From the NCBI GenBank assembly GCA_002320775.1, contig DCKY01000060.1:8662-50403 (forward strand): a stretch of 41,742 nucleotides of DNA, written 5' to 3'. Made by a program: the position numbers and the translations under genes. This document shows positions 9,000-17,153 of the stretch, piece by piece (position 1 is the stretch's first letter; every line of letters begins with the position of its first letter). This DNA comes from Planctomycetes bacterium UBA1662. Its GTDB lineage: Bacteria; Planctomycetota; UBA8108. Below the pieces are notes generated by a model. The model did not search any database. It saw only the letters and a program-made list of their open reading frames with translations, and was not told the DNA's origin.

Positions 9000-9611
9000 A
9001 TGAGTGAACCTATCCCCGAGCTGCAGAAAATAGACGTCAAGTTCGGCATCGGCGCCCCGGCGGATGCTGATTGGGATGCGCTGCTGAGCATCTTCAGCCG
9101 TTGGCGCCTGGAAGAAGGTGAAGAGATTCTCGACCTGGCGGATTACAGCCACGTACCGGAAGCTCCCAGCATCATCCTTGTAAGCAAGCTCTGGCAGTTC
9201 GGAGTCGATTTCTCAAGAGGCTCCGGCAGCCAGCGCCGGGAAGGTTGGGCGGGACTCTTCTTTTCCAACCGGAAGGGCCTGGAAGGCAACCCTGCTGATC
9301 GGCTGCGCTCAGTGCTGGCAAAAGCGCTCGGGAAAATCCAGCGCCTGTGTGGAGAAAAAGAATTTCCCGCGGGCGTGACGGTCGATTGCAGCGAGGTTGA
9401 GCTCTCGTTCAACGACCGCCTGCTGACTCCCAATACCGACGAGATGGATGCCTCGCTGCGCCCGGCTCTTGAAAACACTCTCGCAGCTCTCTATGGAGAG
9501 GGAGGCTTCGAGCTCGTACGCGAGGACGACCCCGGACGCCGGCTGGGCTACTACGCAAGGGCTGCGGAAGATGGCCTCGACCCGGCAGCGGCCATCTCAA
9601 AGCTCAGCTGA
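9000..9611 (+). CDS. Conserved-looking small protein of unknown function
   Basis: A soluble, acidic 203-residue protein with no signal peptide or transmembrane segment. I cannot assign a function. From memory it resembles an uncharacterised bacterial family with an 'LDLADYSHVPEAP' segment (here about residues 44-56), a 'GLFFSNRKGLEG' segment (about 86-97) and a 'DRLLTPNT' segment (about 138-145); that resemblance is unverified. It follows the nitrite/sulfite reductase in the same direction, 197 bases downstream, with a putative terminator between. A link to that enzyme is possible but weak. Codon use and GC look like its neighbours, which supports a real gene. Confidence 0.65.
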   Translation: MSEPIPELQKIDVKFGIGAPADADWDALLSIFSRWRLEEGEEILDLADYSHVPEAPSIILVSKLWQFGVDFSRGSGSQRREGWAGLFFSNRKGLEGNPADRLRSVLAKALGKIQRLCGEKEFPAGVTVDCSEVELSFNDRLLTPNTDEMDASLRPALENTLAALYGEGGFELVREDDPGRRLGYYARAAEDGLDPAAAISKLS

Positions 9612-9726
9612 GGCCCTTACTCCTGATTCCTCAGAGGCAGAGCTTTCACTTGAGGCCCTGATGCTTCAATATGTGGTGGTGATCTGAAAACCCGGAAAAC
9701 ACCATCCCGAACCGCCGAGGCATCCA

Positions 9727-12714
9727 ATGACAATTCGCCAGCTTCTCCCGGTCCTCCTGCTCTGCACCGCGGCTCTGAACGCCGCCGACTGGAACACCTA
9801 CCGAGGCGATTCCGCCCGCAGCGGCTATACCACAGATGAGCTCCCCGGCAAGCTCTCGCTGCAGTGGGCCTACCGTTCTCATCTGCCGGACTCAGCCTGG
9901 CCCAGCTCGGTCAGGCAGAAATTTGACCGGTCCTTCCAGACCATCATCTCAGGCGACCTCCTGTTCTTCGGCAGCTCCGCCGACCACCAGCTGCACGCGA
10001 TCGACGCCGCCACCGGCGAAGAGCGCTGGAGCTACTTCACCGACGGCCCGATCCGCCTGGCGCCCGTCTGTGCCGATGGCCAGGTCTACTGCGTGAGCGA
10101 TGATGGGCACCTCTACTGCCTCGAGGCGAAAACAGGAAAACTGAACTGGAAGAGAAGAGGCGGCCCCACCGCCCGCAAGATCCTCGGCAATGACAGCATC
10201 TGCTCCATCTGGCCTGCCAGGGGAGGCCCCGCGATCTCCGATGGCGTCCTCTACTGGGCGGCGGGAATCTGGCCTTCTGAGGGTATCTTCATCGAGGCGC
10301 TGAAGCTCGGAAACCCGCGGCGCGCCTGGCTGAACGACACTGATGGTTTTCGCTTCATGCCCCAGCCCCATGGCGGCGCTGATGCCGCGAGCGGGGTTTC
10401 CGCCCAGGGGCACCTGGTCCTTGACAAGGGCAGGGTCTATCTGCCGACCGGCCGAGCCGTTCCGGCAGCACTCAATAGCGCCGATGGGAAGTTCCAGTAC
10501 TTCCACCTGCAGAAATACGGACAGCTTGGAGGCTCTCTGGTCATCGGGCTGGGAACTCACTTCTTCAACAGCGGCAGGCTTTTCAATTCGACGACCGGAC
10601 TGGCTGAAGCCGAGCTCGGCAGCCGGGTTGCCCGCCTCGGAAAGCAGCTGGTCAGCTTCTCCAAGGGCGGAATCCAGGTCTACCGCTGGGTGAAAAAAAA
10701 CCGCCGCGACCGCAAGGGCAAGACGATCAACTATACCGGAATTGAACCACTCTGGAAAATCGATGGGGTTCCGGGAGGAGAGGAGCTCATCTGCTCCGGC
10801 TCCAGCATTGTCACCGCCGGTGGCAATGAGGTCGCTCTGATCGACTCCACCAGCAGGAACGTCAGCTGGAAGAGCAAGGTCAAAGGCTCGGTGTTCGGAC
10901 TCGCCTCCTCGAACGGACGGCTCTACGTCAGCACCGACGAGGGCTTCATCTATTGCTTCGCAGGAAAAGACACCGGAGAGGAGGCCTCCGAGCCCGCGCG
11001 AAAAAGAGCTCTCCCCGGCCATCTCGAGAACTTCGCCGATGCCGCGGACGAGATCATCGAGAAGTCCGGGATCCGGGAGGGATATTGCCTGGACCTCGGC
11101 TGCGGAGATGGAAGCCTGGCCCTGGAGCTCGCCCGCCAGAGCGCCCTGAAGATCTACTGCCTCGAAGAAGACCCAGTGCTGGTAAGAAAAGCTCGGAAGC
11201 GTCTCGACGATGCCGGTCTCTACGGGACCCGGGTCGTGGTGCACCAGGCGTCGCTGAAGAAAACGAACTACCCGAAGTACCTCGCCAACCTGGTGGTCTC
11301 CGGACGGTCGGTCACAGGCACCCCGGCAAAAATCGACGCGGACGAGCTGACACGTCTGACCCGACCCTGGGGAGGAGTTGTCGTCACGGGCAAAAAAGGA
11401 GAAATGGCTATTCGCCGGCGAGGAGCTCTCGCCGGCGCTGGAAGCTGGACGCACCAGTATTCGAACCCCGCCAACACCTGCTGCTCAGAGGATGCCATCG
11501 TCAAGGGGCCGCTGCGCATGCTCTGGTTCCGGGACGCCGACCTCCCCGTACCTCAGCGGCATGGACGCGGACCGGCGCCCCTCTTCCACAAGGGCTACCT
11601 GGTGGTGGAGGGACTGAACGCGGTACGTGGAGTCGACGCCTACAATGGACGCACGATCTGGGAGTACTCCCTGCCGGGAATCCTCAAGGCCTACGACCAG
11701 GATCATCTGATGGGCACAGCTGGAACCGGCAGCAACCTCTGCGCCGATGGAGACAGCGTCTACATCCATCGCAAAGAGGTCTGTCTGAAAATCGACATCG
11801 CGACCGGCAAGAAGCTCGCTGAGTTCAAGACCCCGCCCACCGTCGCTGGAAAACAGGGAAAATGGGGCTACCTCGCCGCCGTTGGCGGGATCATCTTCGG
11901 CACCATCGCCGACTCGGAACACGTCGTGAAATGGCGCTACCTCAAGGGCGAGATGCGCGACCTGCTGACCGAATCGAAAACTTTTTTCGCCTTGAATGGG
12001 GCAACCGGCAAGCTGCTCTGGCGATTCGACGCGGAACATTCCATTCGCCACAACGCGATTGCCATCGGAGGCGACCGGGTCTACCTCATTGACCGGAAAA
12101 AGGCCGCTATCGACACCATCGATTATCGTAAAGGGAAAGGGCAAAAAGACACGCCCCACCCCGGCGGTACGCTACTGGCCATCGTCGCCTCCACCGGCAA
12201 GGTCGACTGGAAAAAAAGTGAGGACGTCTTCGGCACCATGCTCGCCCTGAGCGCCGAGAAGAACATCCTCCTCATGAGCTACCAGCCGACGCGTTTCCGT
12301 CTTCCATCTGAGGTTGGAGGGCGAATGGCGGTCTTTCACACCACCGACGGCTACCGCGTGTGGGACAGGAAGGTGAATTATTCCTCGCGGCCGATGCTCA
12401 ACGACAAGACCATCTACGCCGAAGGCGGGGCCTGGGACCTGAAAACCGGCGTCGACAGGGAGTTCAAGTTCAAGCGCTCCTACGGTTGTGGAATCCTTGC
12501 CGGGGGAAACAATCTCATGCTGTTCCGTTCCGCCACCATGGGATACTTCGACCTCGCCGACACAAAGAAAACCTACAATTACGGTGGGCTGAGGCTTGGA
12601 TGCTGGGTCAACGCGATTCCCGCGGGAGGAATCGTGCTGGTTCCGGATGCCTCGGCTGGCTGCCGCTGCAGCTATCTCAACCAGGCCTCGCTGGCGCTCG
12701 AGACCGCCGATTGA
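9727..12714 (+). CDS. Exported PQQ-type beta-propeller with an inserted methyltransferase-like domain
   Basis: A 995-residue protein with an N-terminal signal peptide (residues 1 to about 20, ending near 'ALNAADW'), so it is probably periplasmic or secreted. Residues about 20-430 and 600-995 hold tryptophan-rich propeller repeats of the quinoprotein/BamB kind, such as 'IDAATGEERWSY', 'LEAKTGKLNWKR' and 'LNGATGKLLWRF'. Between them, around residues 435-560, sits a class I SAM-methyltransferase-like fold with motif I 'LDLGCGDGSLALELA' (about residue 454) followed by an acidic 'LEEDPVLVRKAR' strand end. An S-adenosylmethionine enzyme outside the cytoplasm is unexpected. The domain may be a binding or degenerate module, or the signal may be read wrongly. 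No PQQ cofactor residues can be claimed. Confidence 0.8.
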   Translation: MTIRQLLPVLLLCTAALNAADWNTYRGDSARSGYTTDELPGKLSLQWAYRSHLPDSAWPSSVRQKFDRSFQTIISGDLLFFGSSADHQLHAIDAATGEERWSYFTDGPIRLAPVCADGQVYCVSDDGHLYCLEAKTGKLNWKRRGGPTARKILGNDSICSIWPARGGPAISDGVLYWAAGIWPSEGIFIEALKLGNPRRAWLNDTDGFRFMPQPHGGADAASGVSAQGHLVLDKGRVYLPTGRAVPAALNSADGKFQYFHLQKYGQLGGSLVIGLGTHFFNSGRLFNSTTGLAEAELGSRVARLGKQLVSFSKGGIQVYRWVKKNRRDRKGKTINYTGIEPLWKIDGVPGGEELICSGSSIVTAGGNEVALIDSTSRNVSWKSKVKGSVFGLASSNGRLYVSTDEGFIYCFAGKDTGEEASEPARKRALPGHLENFADAADEIIEKSGIREGYCLDLGCGDGSLALELARQSALKIYCLEEDPVLVRKARKRLDDAGLYGTRVVVHQASLKKTNYPKYLANLVVSGRSVTGTPAKIDADELTRLTRPWGGVVVTGKKGEMAIRRRGALAGAGSWTHQYSNPANTCCSEDAIVKGPLRMLWFRDADLPVPQRHGRGPAPLFHKGYLVVEGLNAVRGVDAYNGRTIWEYSLPGILKAYDQDHLMGTAGTGSNLCADGDSVYIHRKEVCLKIDIATGKKLAEFKTPPTVAGKQGKWGYLAAVGGIIFGTIADSEHVVKWRYLKGEMRDLLTESKTFFALNGATGKLLWRFDAEHSIRHNAIAIGGDRVYLIDRKKAAIDTIDYRKGKGQKDTPHPGGTLLAIVASTGKVDWKKSEDVFGTMLALSAEKNILLMSYQPTRFRLPSEVGGRMAVFHTTDGYRVWDRKVNYSSRPMLNDKTIYAEGGAWDLKTGVDREFKFKRSYGCGILAGGNNLMLFRSATMGYFDLADTKKTYNYGGLRLGCWVNAIPAGGIVLVPDASAGCRCSYLNQASLALETAD

Positions 12715-12742
12715 AACCCCTGGAGATGAGAGACCAACTGCC

Positions 12743-13996
12743 ATGATCCACAAAATGAGAGCGGGCTGCGCTCTTGCAATCTTCCTGGTAGCGGCAAGCT
12801 GCCCTGGCGCGGACCTTCAATTCAAGATCAAGGTCGACCCCGCTGGAATCGCGCGAAGGAATTCTCCAACCAGTGTCAAACTGCGCCCCGGCAAGGAACT
12901 ACCCGCCGGGTGGACCGCGCCCGGCGACAGCCTCGTCTCGGCCATCCTCACTCCCGCCAACGGCGGCGAGGCCATCGATGCCCAGGTCGTCTCCCTCGCA
13001 GGCGCGAAAGGAATCGAGGTCTACTGGAGAGAGAAGAAGCTCGACCCCGGCATGGAATCCAGATACACCCTGCGTCTTGGCTCCGGCGGCAAAACGGCCT
13101 CCACTGTCTTCAGCTTCAAGGAAGGCTCGGGCTACTCGGACCTGCTCTACGGCAAGACGCCCGTGCTGAGGCAGATGACGGCCTACGATCCGACCAGCAA
13201 GGACTCATTACACCAGACCTATAAGACCTTTCACCATGTCTGGGGCTTCCATGATGATGGCTTCATCACCAAGGGAGCCGGCGGACAGTTCACCCATCAC
13301 CGCGGCCTCTTCATCGGCTTCAGCAAAACTCGTGTCGGCGACAAGCAATGGGATTTCTGGCATTGTAAAGGCGTCTCTGTTCGACACGAAAAATACGATC
13401 CCACCGCAGAGGTGATGGGCCCCGTACTCGGGAGGACTCTCTCGCAGACTGGCTGGTACAATCCCGAGGGCGAGGTGGTCGTCCGGGATTACCGCCAGGT
13501 GACAGCCTGGAGACAGGTCGAGGCGCAGGCGCTGCTGGATTTCGTCATCACCATCGAAGCCGTTTCAGATGACGTCAGCCTCAAGGGCGACCCGCAGCAC
13601 GCCGGCTTCCAATACCGGGCGGTAGAGTCAAAACCCGGCAAGGGCAATAAGACCACCTACGTCCGCTCAACGGAATCTACCGGTGGAAAAAACGATGTCT
13701 GGGAAGGAGCCGAGTGGATCACCGGCATCTTCCAGCACGGCGAAAACAACTACGCCGTCACCCACATGGATCACCCAAAGAATCCGCGTCCGACGGTCTA
13801 CTCGACCCGCAACTACGGCCGCTTCGGCGCCTATTTTGAAAAAGACCTGAAGAAGGGTGAGAAGCTCGAGCTGCGCTACCGGATCTTCATTGTCGATACG
13901 AAGAAACACCCCGACGTTTCGGTCACGCGATACGAAAAGAAATACTGGGATTACATCGAGCCCTCCAAGGTCACCGTTTCACCGGTGCGAAACTGA
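12743..13996 (+). CDS. DUF6807 ('PmoA-like') exported protein
   Basis: A 417-residue protein starting at the ATG at 12743, 28 bases after the propeller gene. It has a signal peptide (residues 1 to about 23, 'FLVAASCPGA'). The body matches the DUF6807 family through 'HHVWGFHDDGFITKG', 'TTHHRGLF'-like 'FTHHRGLFIGFSKT', and 'YSTRNYGRFGAYF'. Databases often call this family 'methane oxygenase PmoA', but it is not the particulate methane monooxygenase subunit. It is soluble and exported, common in planctomycetes, and its role, perhaps in carbohydrate use, is unproven. Short spacing suggests co-transcription with the propeller gene and with the EVE gene 17 bases downstream. Confidence 0.82.
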   Translation: MIHKMRAGCALAIFLVAASCPGADLQFKIKVDPAGIARRNSPTSVKLRPGKELPAGWTAPGDSLVSAILTPANGGEAIDAQVVSLAGAKGIEVYWREKKLDPGMESRYTLRLGSGGKTASTVFSFKEGSGYSDLLYGKTPVLRQMTAYDPTSKDSLHQTYKTFHHVWGFHDDGFITKGAGGQFTHHRGLFIGFSKTRVGDKQWDFWHCKGVSVRHEKYDPTAEVMGPVLGRTLSQTGWYNPEGEVVVRDYRQVTAWRQVEAQALLDFVITIEAVSDDVSLKGDPQHAGFQYRAVESKPGKGNKTTYVRSTESTGGKNDVWEGAEWITGIFQHGENNYAVTHMDHPKNPRPTVYSTRNYGRFGAYFEKDLKKGEKLELRYRIFIVDTKKHPDVSVTRYEKKYWDYIEPSKVTVSPVRN

Positions 13997-14013
13997 AAGA
14001 GAGAATGTGAACC

Positions 14014-14421
14014 ATGGCTTACTGGCTGCTGAAGACCGAACCCGGAGATTATTGCTGGGATGACCTCATCCGCGACAAGGGCACCTTCTGGGACGGGGTC
14101 AGGAATTACCAGGCGCGCAACAATATGCGGGAGATGAAGAAGGGCGACCAATGCTTCATCTACCATTCGGTCGGCCCCAAGGAAATCGTCGGCATCGCCC
14201 GGGTGACGAAGGAGGCCTACCAGGATCCGACCACCGACAACGATGCCTGGGTCTGCGTCGACATCAAACCGGTAAAGAAGCTCAAGAGCCCGGTACATCT
14301 CTCCGACATCAAGAGCGACAAGGTCCTCTCGCAGATGGCGCTCGTAAAAAACTCACGACTGAGCGTCTGCCCGGTTACCAGGAAAGAATGGGACAAGACG
14401 CTCAAGGCCGCAGGGGCCTGA
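14014..14421 (+). CDS. EVE-domain protein (thymocyte nuclear protein 1-like)
   Basis: A 135-residue single-domain EVE (PUA-like) protein. It begins 'AYWLLKTEPGDYCWDDL' and contains 'WDGVRNYQARNNMREMKKGDQCFIYHS', both classic for the family. EVE domains bind modified bases, such as modified cytosines in DNA or modified bases in RNA, in a hydrophobic pocket. Stand-alone bacterial members have no settled cellular role. It lies 17 bases after the DUF6807 gene. Its last 20 bases overlap the 3' end of dinB on the other strand, so the two genes converge. Confidence 0.88.
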   Translation: MAYWLLKTEPGDYCWDDLIRDKGTFWDGVRNYQARNNMREMKKGDQCFIYHSVGPKEIVGIARVTKEAYQDPTTDNDAWVCVDIKPVKKLKSPVHLSDIKSDKVLSQMALVKNSRLSVCPVTRKEWDKTLKAAGA

Positions 14422-15727
14422 CAGCCTCCCCGGGTCCATCGTCCTCCGGAGGCCTCTTCTCTTCTCCCCCCTCAAGCATCTTCGCGCGCAGGATCGCCTG
14501 ATCGCCTATCTTCCGGCGGACGGCATCGCTGATGGCCGCGATGTTTTCCGCCTGCTCAAGCTCGCCGGAATCGAAAAAATCCAGCTGCCTCCGCGGTTCC
14601 GATGTCAGGCTGCTCACCCCCACGCCGAGAAGACGAATGCGGCGGCCCCCAAAATCGACCCGGCCATCAAGCAGGCCGAGGGCTGCCTGGTAGATCTCCT
14701 CCACCAGGCAGGTCGGCGACTCGAGTGAAGAAGACCGGGTGACGGTGTGAAATTCCTCATCGCGGGCCTTCAGTTGCACCGTACGTCCCCAGAGCTCCCG
14801 GGCCCGTAGCCGCCTGGCAACCTTATCGCTCATGCGAAAGAGCTCCCGCTCAATCGTCTCGCGGTCCCCGGAATCGAGAAACTCTCCATAGGTCTTCTCC
14901 TGGCTGATGGACTTGACCTCCTGGTCGGTAACGACCGGCCGCTGGTCGATACCGCGGCAGAGCCTCCAGAAATGTTCACCGGTGTCCTCGCCGAGGGCTC
15001 GCTGAAGGGGCTCGGCACCAAGCCTCTGCATATCACCGATGAGCTTCATGCCAATCGCCCCCAGACGCTCGGCCATCTTCGGGCCAACTCCCCAGATCTT
15101 CTCAACCGGCAGCGGCGCCAGGAACCTCTCCTCCTCGCCAAGGGGGACGACGACAATCGCCCGGGGCTTGCGCAGGTCACTGGCGATCTTGGCGAGGTAC
15201 TTATTGCAGGCGATGCCAATTGAGCAGGTAAGCCCTCCGGTCTCCGCCTCGATTTTCTGCTGCAGCTCGCGCGCGATGGCCTCCCCGGCGCCATAGCCCT
15301 CCGCGTCAAAGCTTCCGGGTGAGCCGGTAAGCCTCGACGCTGTCACATCCAGGAAGGCCTCATCAATCGACAGCGGCTCGACCAGCGGAGTGTACTCTTC
15401 GAAAATCGAGAACACCTGGCGCGAGGCCTCGGCGTACCTCTCCGGTCTCGGGCGCAGGAAAACCGCCTTCGGACAGAGCCGCACCGCCCGGGCCGCGGGC
15501 ATGGCACTGTGAAGACCGAACTTGCGGGCGGCGTAGTTGGCCGTTGCAACGACCCCCCGCCCCTCAGGCGTTCCCCCCACCACGACCGGCCGCCCCTTCA
15601 GCGAGGGATTGTCCAGCTCCTCGACGGAGCAATAGAAGGCATCCATGTCGACATGGATGATAGTTCTCCTCGATTCGGACACCTGCTGCGCTTTGCTCCC
15701 CTGCGATGAGCCTTTTTTGATGGACAC
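14402..15727 (-). CDS. dinB: DNA polymerase IV (Y-family translesion polymerase)
   Basis: Low-fidelity polymerase that copies past damaged bases. The 441-residue protein has the Y-family metal sites: Asp27 in 'VDMDAFYCSVE' and Asp122/Glu123 in 'SIDEAFLDV'. A thumb helix-hairpin-helix ('KIWGVGPKMAERL') and a little-finger domain follow. Near residue 382 'QLDFFD' fits the beta-clamp-binding peptide consensus. A further charged tail of about 60 residues follows, longer than usual after this motif. The start used is the GTG at 15727; no strong ribosome site is visible, so the first 15-20 residues are uncertain. The 3' end overlaps the convergent EVE gene by 20 bases. Confidence 0.92.
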   Translation of the reverse strand: MSIKKGSSQGSKAQQVSESRRTIIHVDMDAFYCSVEELDNPSLKGRPVVVGGTPEGRGVVATANYAARKFGLHSAMPAARAVRLCPKAVFLRPRPERYAEASRQVFSIFEEYTPLVEPLSIDEAFLDVTASRLTGSPGSFDAEGYGAGEAIARELQQKIEAETGGLTCSIGIACNKYLAKIASDLRKPRAIVVVPLGEEERFLAPLPVEKIWGVGPKMAERLGAIGMKLIGDMQRLGAEPLQRALGEDTGEHFWRLCRGIDQRPVVTDQEVKSISQEKTYGEFLDSGDRETIERELFRMSDKVARRLRARELWGRTVQLKARDEEFHTVTRSSSLESPTCLVEEIYQAALGLLDGRVDFGGRRIRLLGVGVSSLTSEPRRQLDFFDSGELEQAENIAAISDAVRRKIGDQAILRAKMLEGGEEKRPPEDDGPGEAVRPLRP

Positions 15728-15883
15728 CCGGAGCGCTGTTTTCCTAAACTGTGCGGCCGCGCTCCGTTACCGGGGTGTATTTTATGCAGGGTACGATAAA
15801 CAACAAGAAGACTTGGAAATACCGGGAGCTCATCAGGCGGTAAAACGCCGCTGCGGGCCCTGGAAAACCGACCAGGAGATATT

Positions 15884-17080
15884 ATGGCTATCAACGAAAG
15901 CCTCAACAGGAAGCTCAGATTCGCCCTTGTAGGCGGTGGACAGGGATCATTCATCGGGCGTGTTCACTCGATCGCTGCGCAGCTCGATGGCCGCGCCGAG
16001 CTGGTCGCCGGCGCCCTCTCGTCCGACCCCCAGAGAGCGAAGGACTCCGCCGGAGATTACGGTATCGCTGAGGAGAGAGCCTACGGCTCCTACCAGGAGA
16101 TGATCGCCGGAGAGCTCGCCCTCTCTGAGTCCGAACGCATCGATTTCGTCTCGATCGCCACCCCGAACCACACCCACTTCGAGATCGCCAAGGCAGCCGT
16201 CGAGGCCGGCTTCAATGTCGTCTGTGACAAGCCCCTGACCTTCGATCTCGCCCAGGCCGAAGAGCTGGCATCTCTCGTCGAACAGCACAAGGTCGTCTTC
16301 GCCGTAACCCACAACTACACCGGCTACCCCCTGGTGCGCCAGGCCCGCGAGATGGTCCAGTCCGGCGAGCTGGGAGAGATCCAGGCGATCCGGGCTTCCT
16401 ACATCCAGGGCTGGCTTCGCAGCCGCCTCGAAGAGGATGGCCAGAAGCAGGCGGCCTGGAGAACCGATCCGACCAAGAGCGGAGCGGCCGGGTGCTTCGG
16501 AGACATCGGCACCCACGCCTACAACCTGGGCCGTTTTATCAGCGGAGTCCTCCCCGACGAGGTCTCCTGCACCCTGAAGATCTTCGCCGAAGGCCGGCTG
16601 CTTGATGACTACGGAACCGCCGTCATCAGAATGGAAAACGGCGGCCTCGCCACCGTGACAGCCTCGCAGATCACCCATGGACGTGAAAACGATGTGGCCA
16701 TCGAGATCGATGGAACCGAGGGAGCCATCTCCTGGCGGCAGGAGGAACCCAACAAGATGATCGTCCGTAAAAACGGCGAGCCCCACAAGATCTACACCCG
16801 CGATCCCAACCACCCCATTGCCAACGACTCGCAGATCAATGCCTGCCGGCTGCCAAGCGGGCACCCCGAGGCCTTCTTCGAGGCCTTCGCCAATGTCTAC
16901 ACCGCCGCCTTCGATGCGATGATCCAGCGGGCCAGCGGGGAAGACTTCGAGATGACCAATACGGTCTATCCAAACGTCCACGACGGCGCGGAGGGCATGC
17001 ACTTCATCGAACAGTGCGTGGCCAGCTCGGCGCAGAACGCCACCTGGCTTCCAATGAAGCATGGTCTCGCGCGCCGCTGA
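15884..17080 (+). CDS. Gfo/Idh/MocA-family NAD(P)-dependent oxidoreductase
   Basis: A cytoplasmic 398-residue dehydrogenase of the glucose-fructose oxidoreductase/inositol dehydrogenase family. It has an N-terminal Rossmann motif 'ALVGGGQGSFIGRVH', then 'IATPNHTHFEIAKAAVEAGFNVVCDKPLTFD', where the usual 'EKP' is 'DKP'. The C-terminal half carries 'GDIGTHAYNLGRFI', where the conserved His and Asp of the active site lie. The substrate is a sugar or polyol that cannot be named. The ribosome site AGGAG lies 6 bases before the ATG, which supports this start. It is divergent from dinB with a 156-base shared upstream region. No signal peptide is present, unlike many planctomycete members. Confidence 0.87.
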   Translation: MAINESLNRKLRFALVGGGQGSFIGRVHSIAAQLDGRAELVAGALSSDPQRAKDSAGDYGIAEERAYGSYQEMIAGELALSESERIDFVSIATPNHTHFEIAKAAVEAGFNVVCDKPLTFDLAQAEELASLVEQHKVVFAVTHNYTGYPLVRQAREMVQSGELGEIQAIRASYIQGWLRSRLEEDGQKQAAWRTDPTKSGAAGCFGDIGTHAYNLGRFISGVLPDEVSCTLKIFAEGRLLDDYGTAVIRMENGGLATVTASQITHGRENDVAIEIDGTEGAISWRQEEPNKMIVRKNGEPHKIYTRDPNHPIANDSQINACRLPSGHPEAFFEAFANVYTAAFDAMIQRASGEDFEMTNTVYPNVHDGAEGMHFIEQCVASSAQNATWLPMKHGLARR

Positions 17081-17153
17081 GTCGGCGACGCGAAAATTTT
17101 TCAACGTGAAACCCCGGCCACCAGGCCGCGTTTGAATCAGGGGCGTAATCCAG

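Noticed and set aside
9949..11454. Antisense 501-codon frame within the propeller gene
   Set aside because: A shadow of a well-supported plus-strand gene; no motif, no ribosome site.
12743..13996. Reading the 'PmoA-like' protein as a methane monooxygenase subunit
   Set aside because: DUF6807 is a soluble exported family. True PmoA is an integral membrane protein with partners PmoB and PmoC, which are absent.
17115..17128. CGGCC-ACCA-GGCCG hairpin before ettA as a terminator
   Set aside because: Only a five-base stem and no real T-run after it; such hairpins are expected by chance at this GC content.
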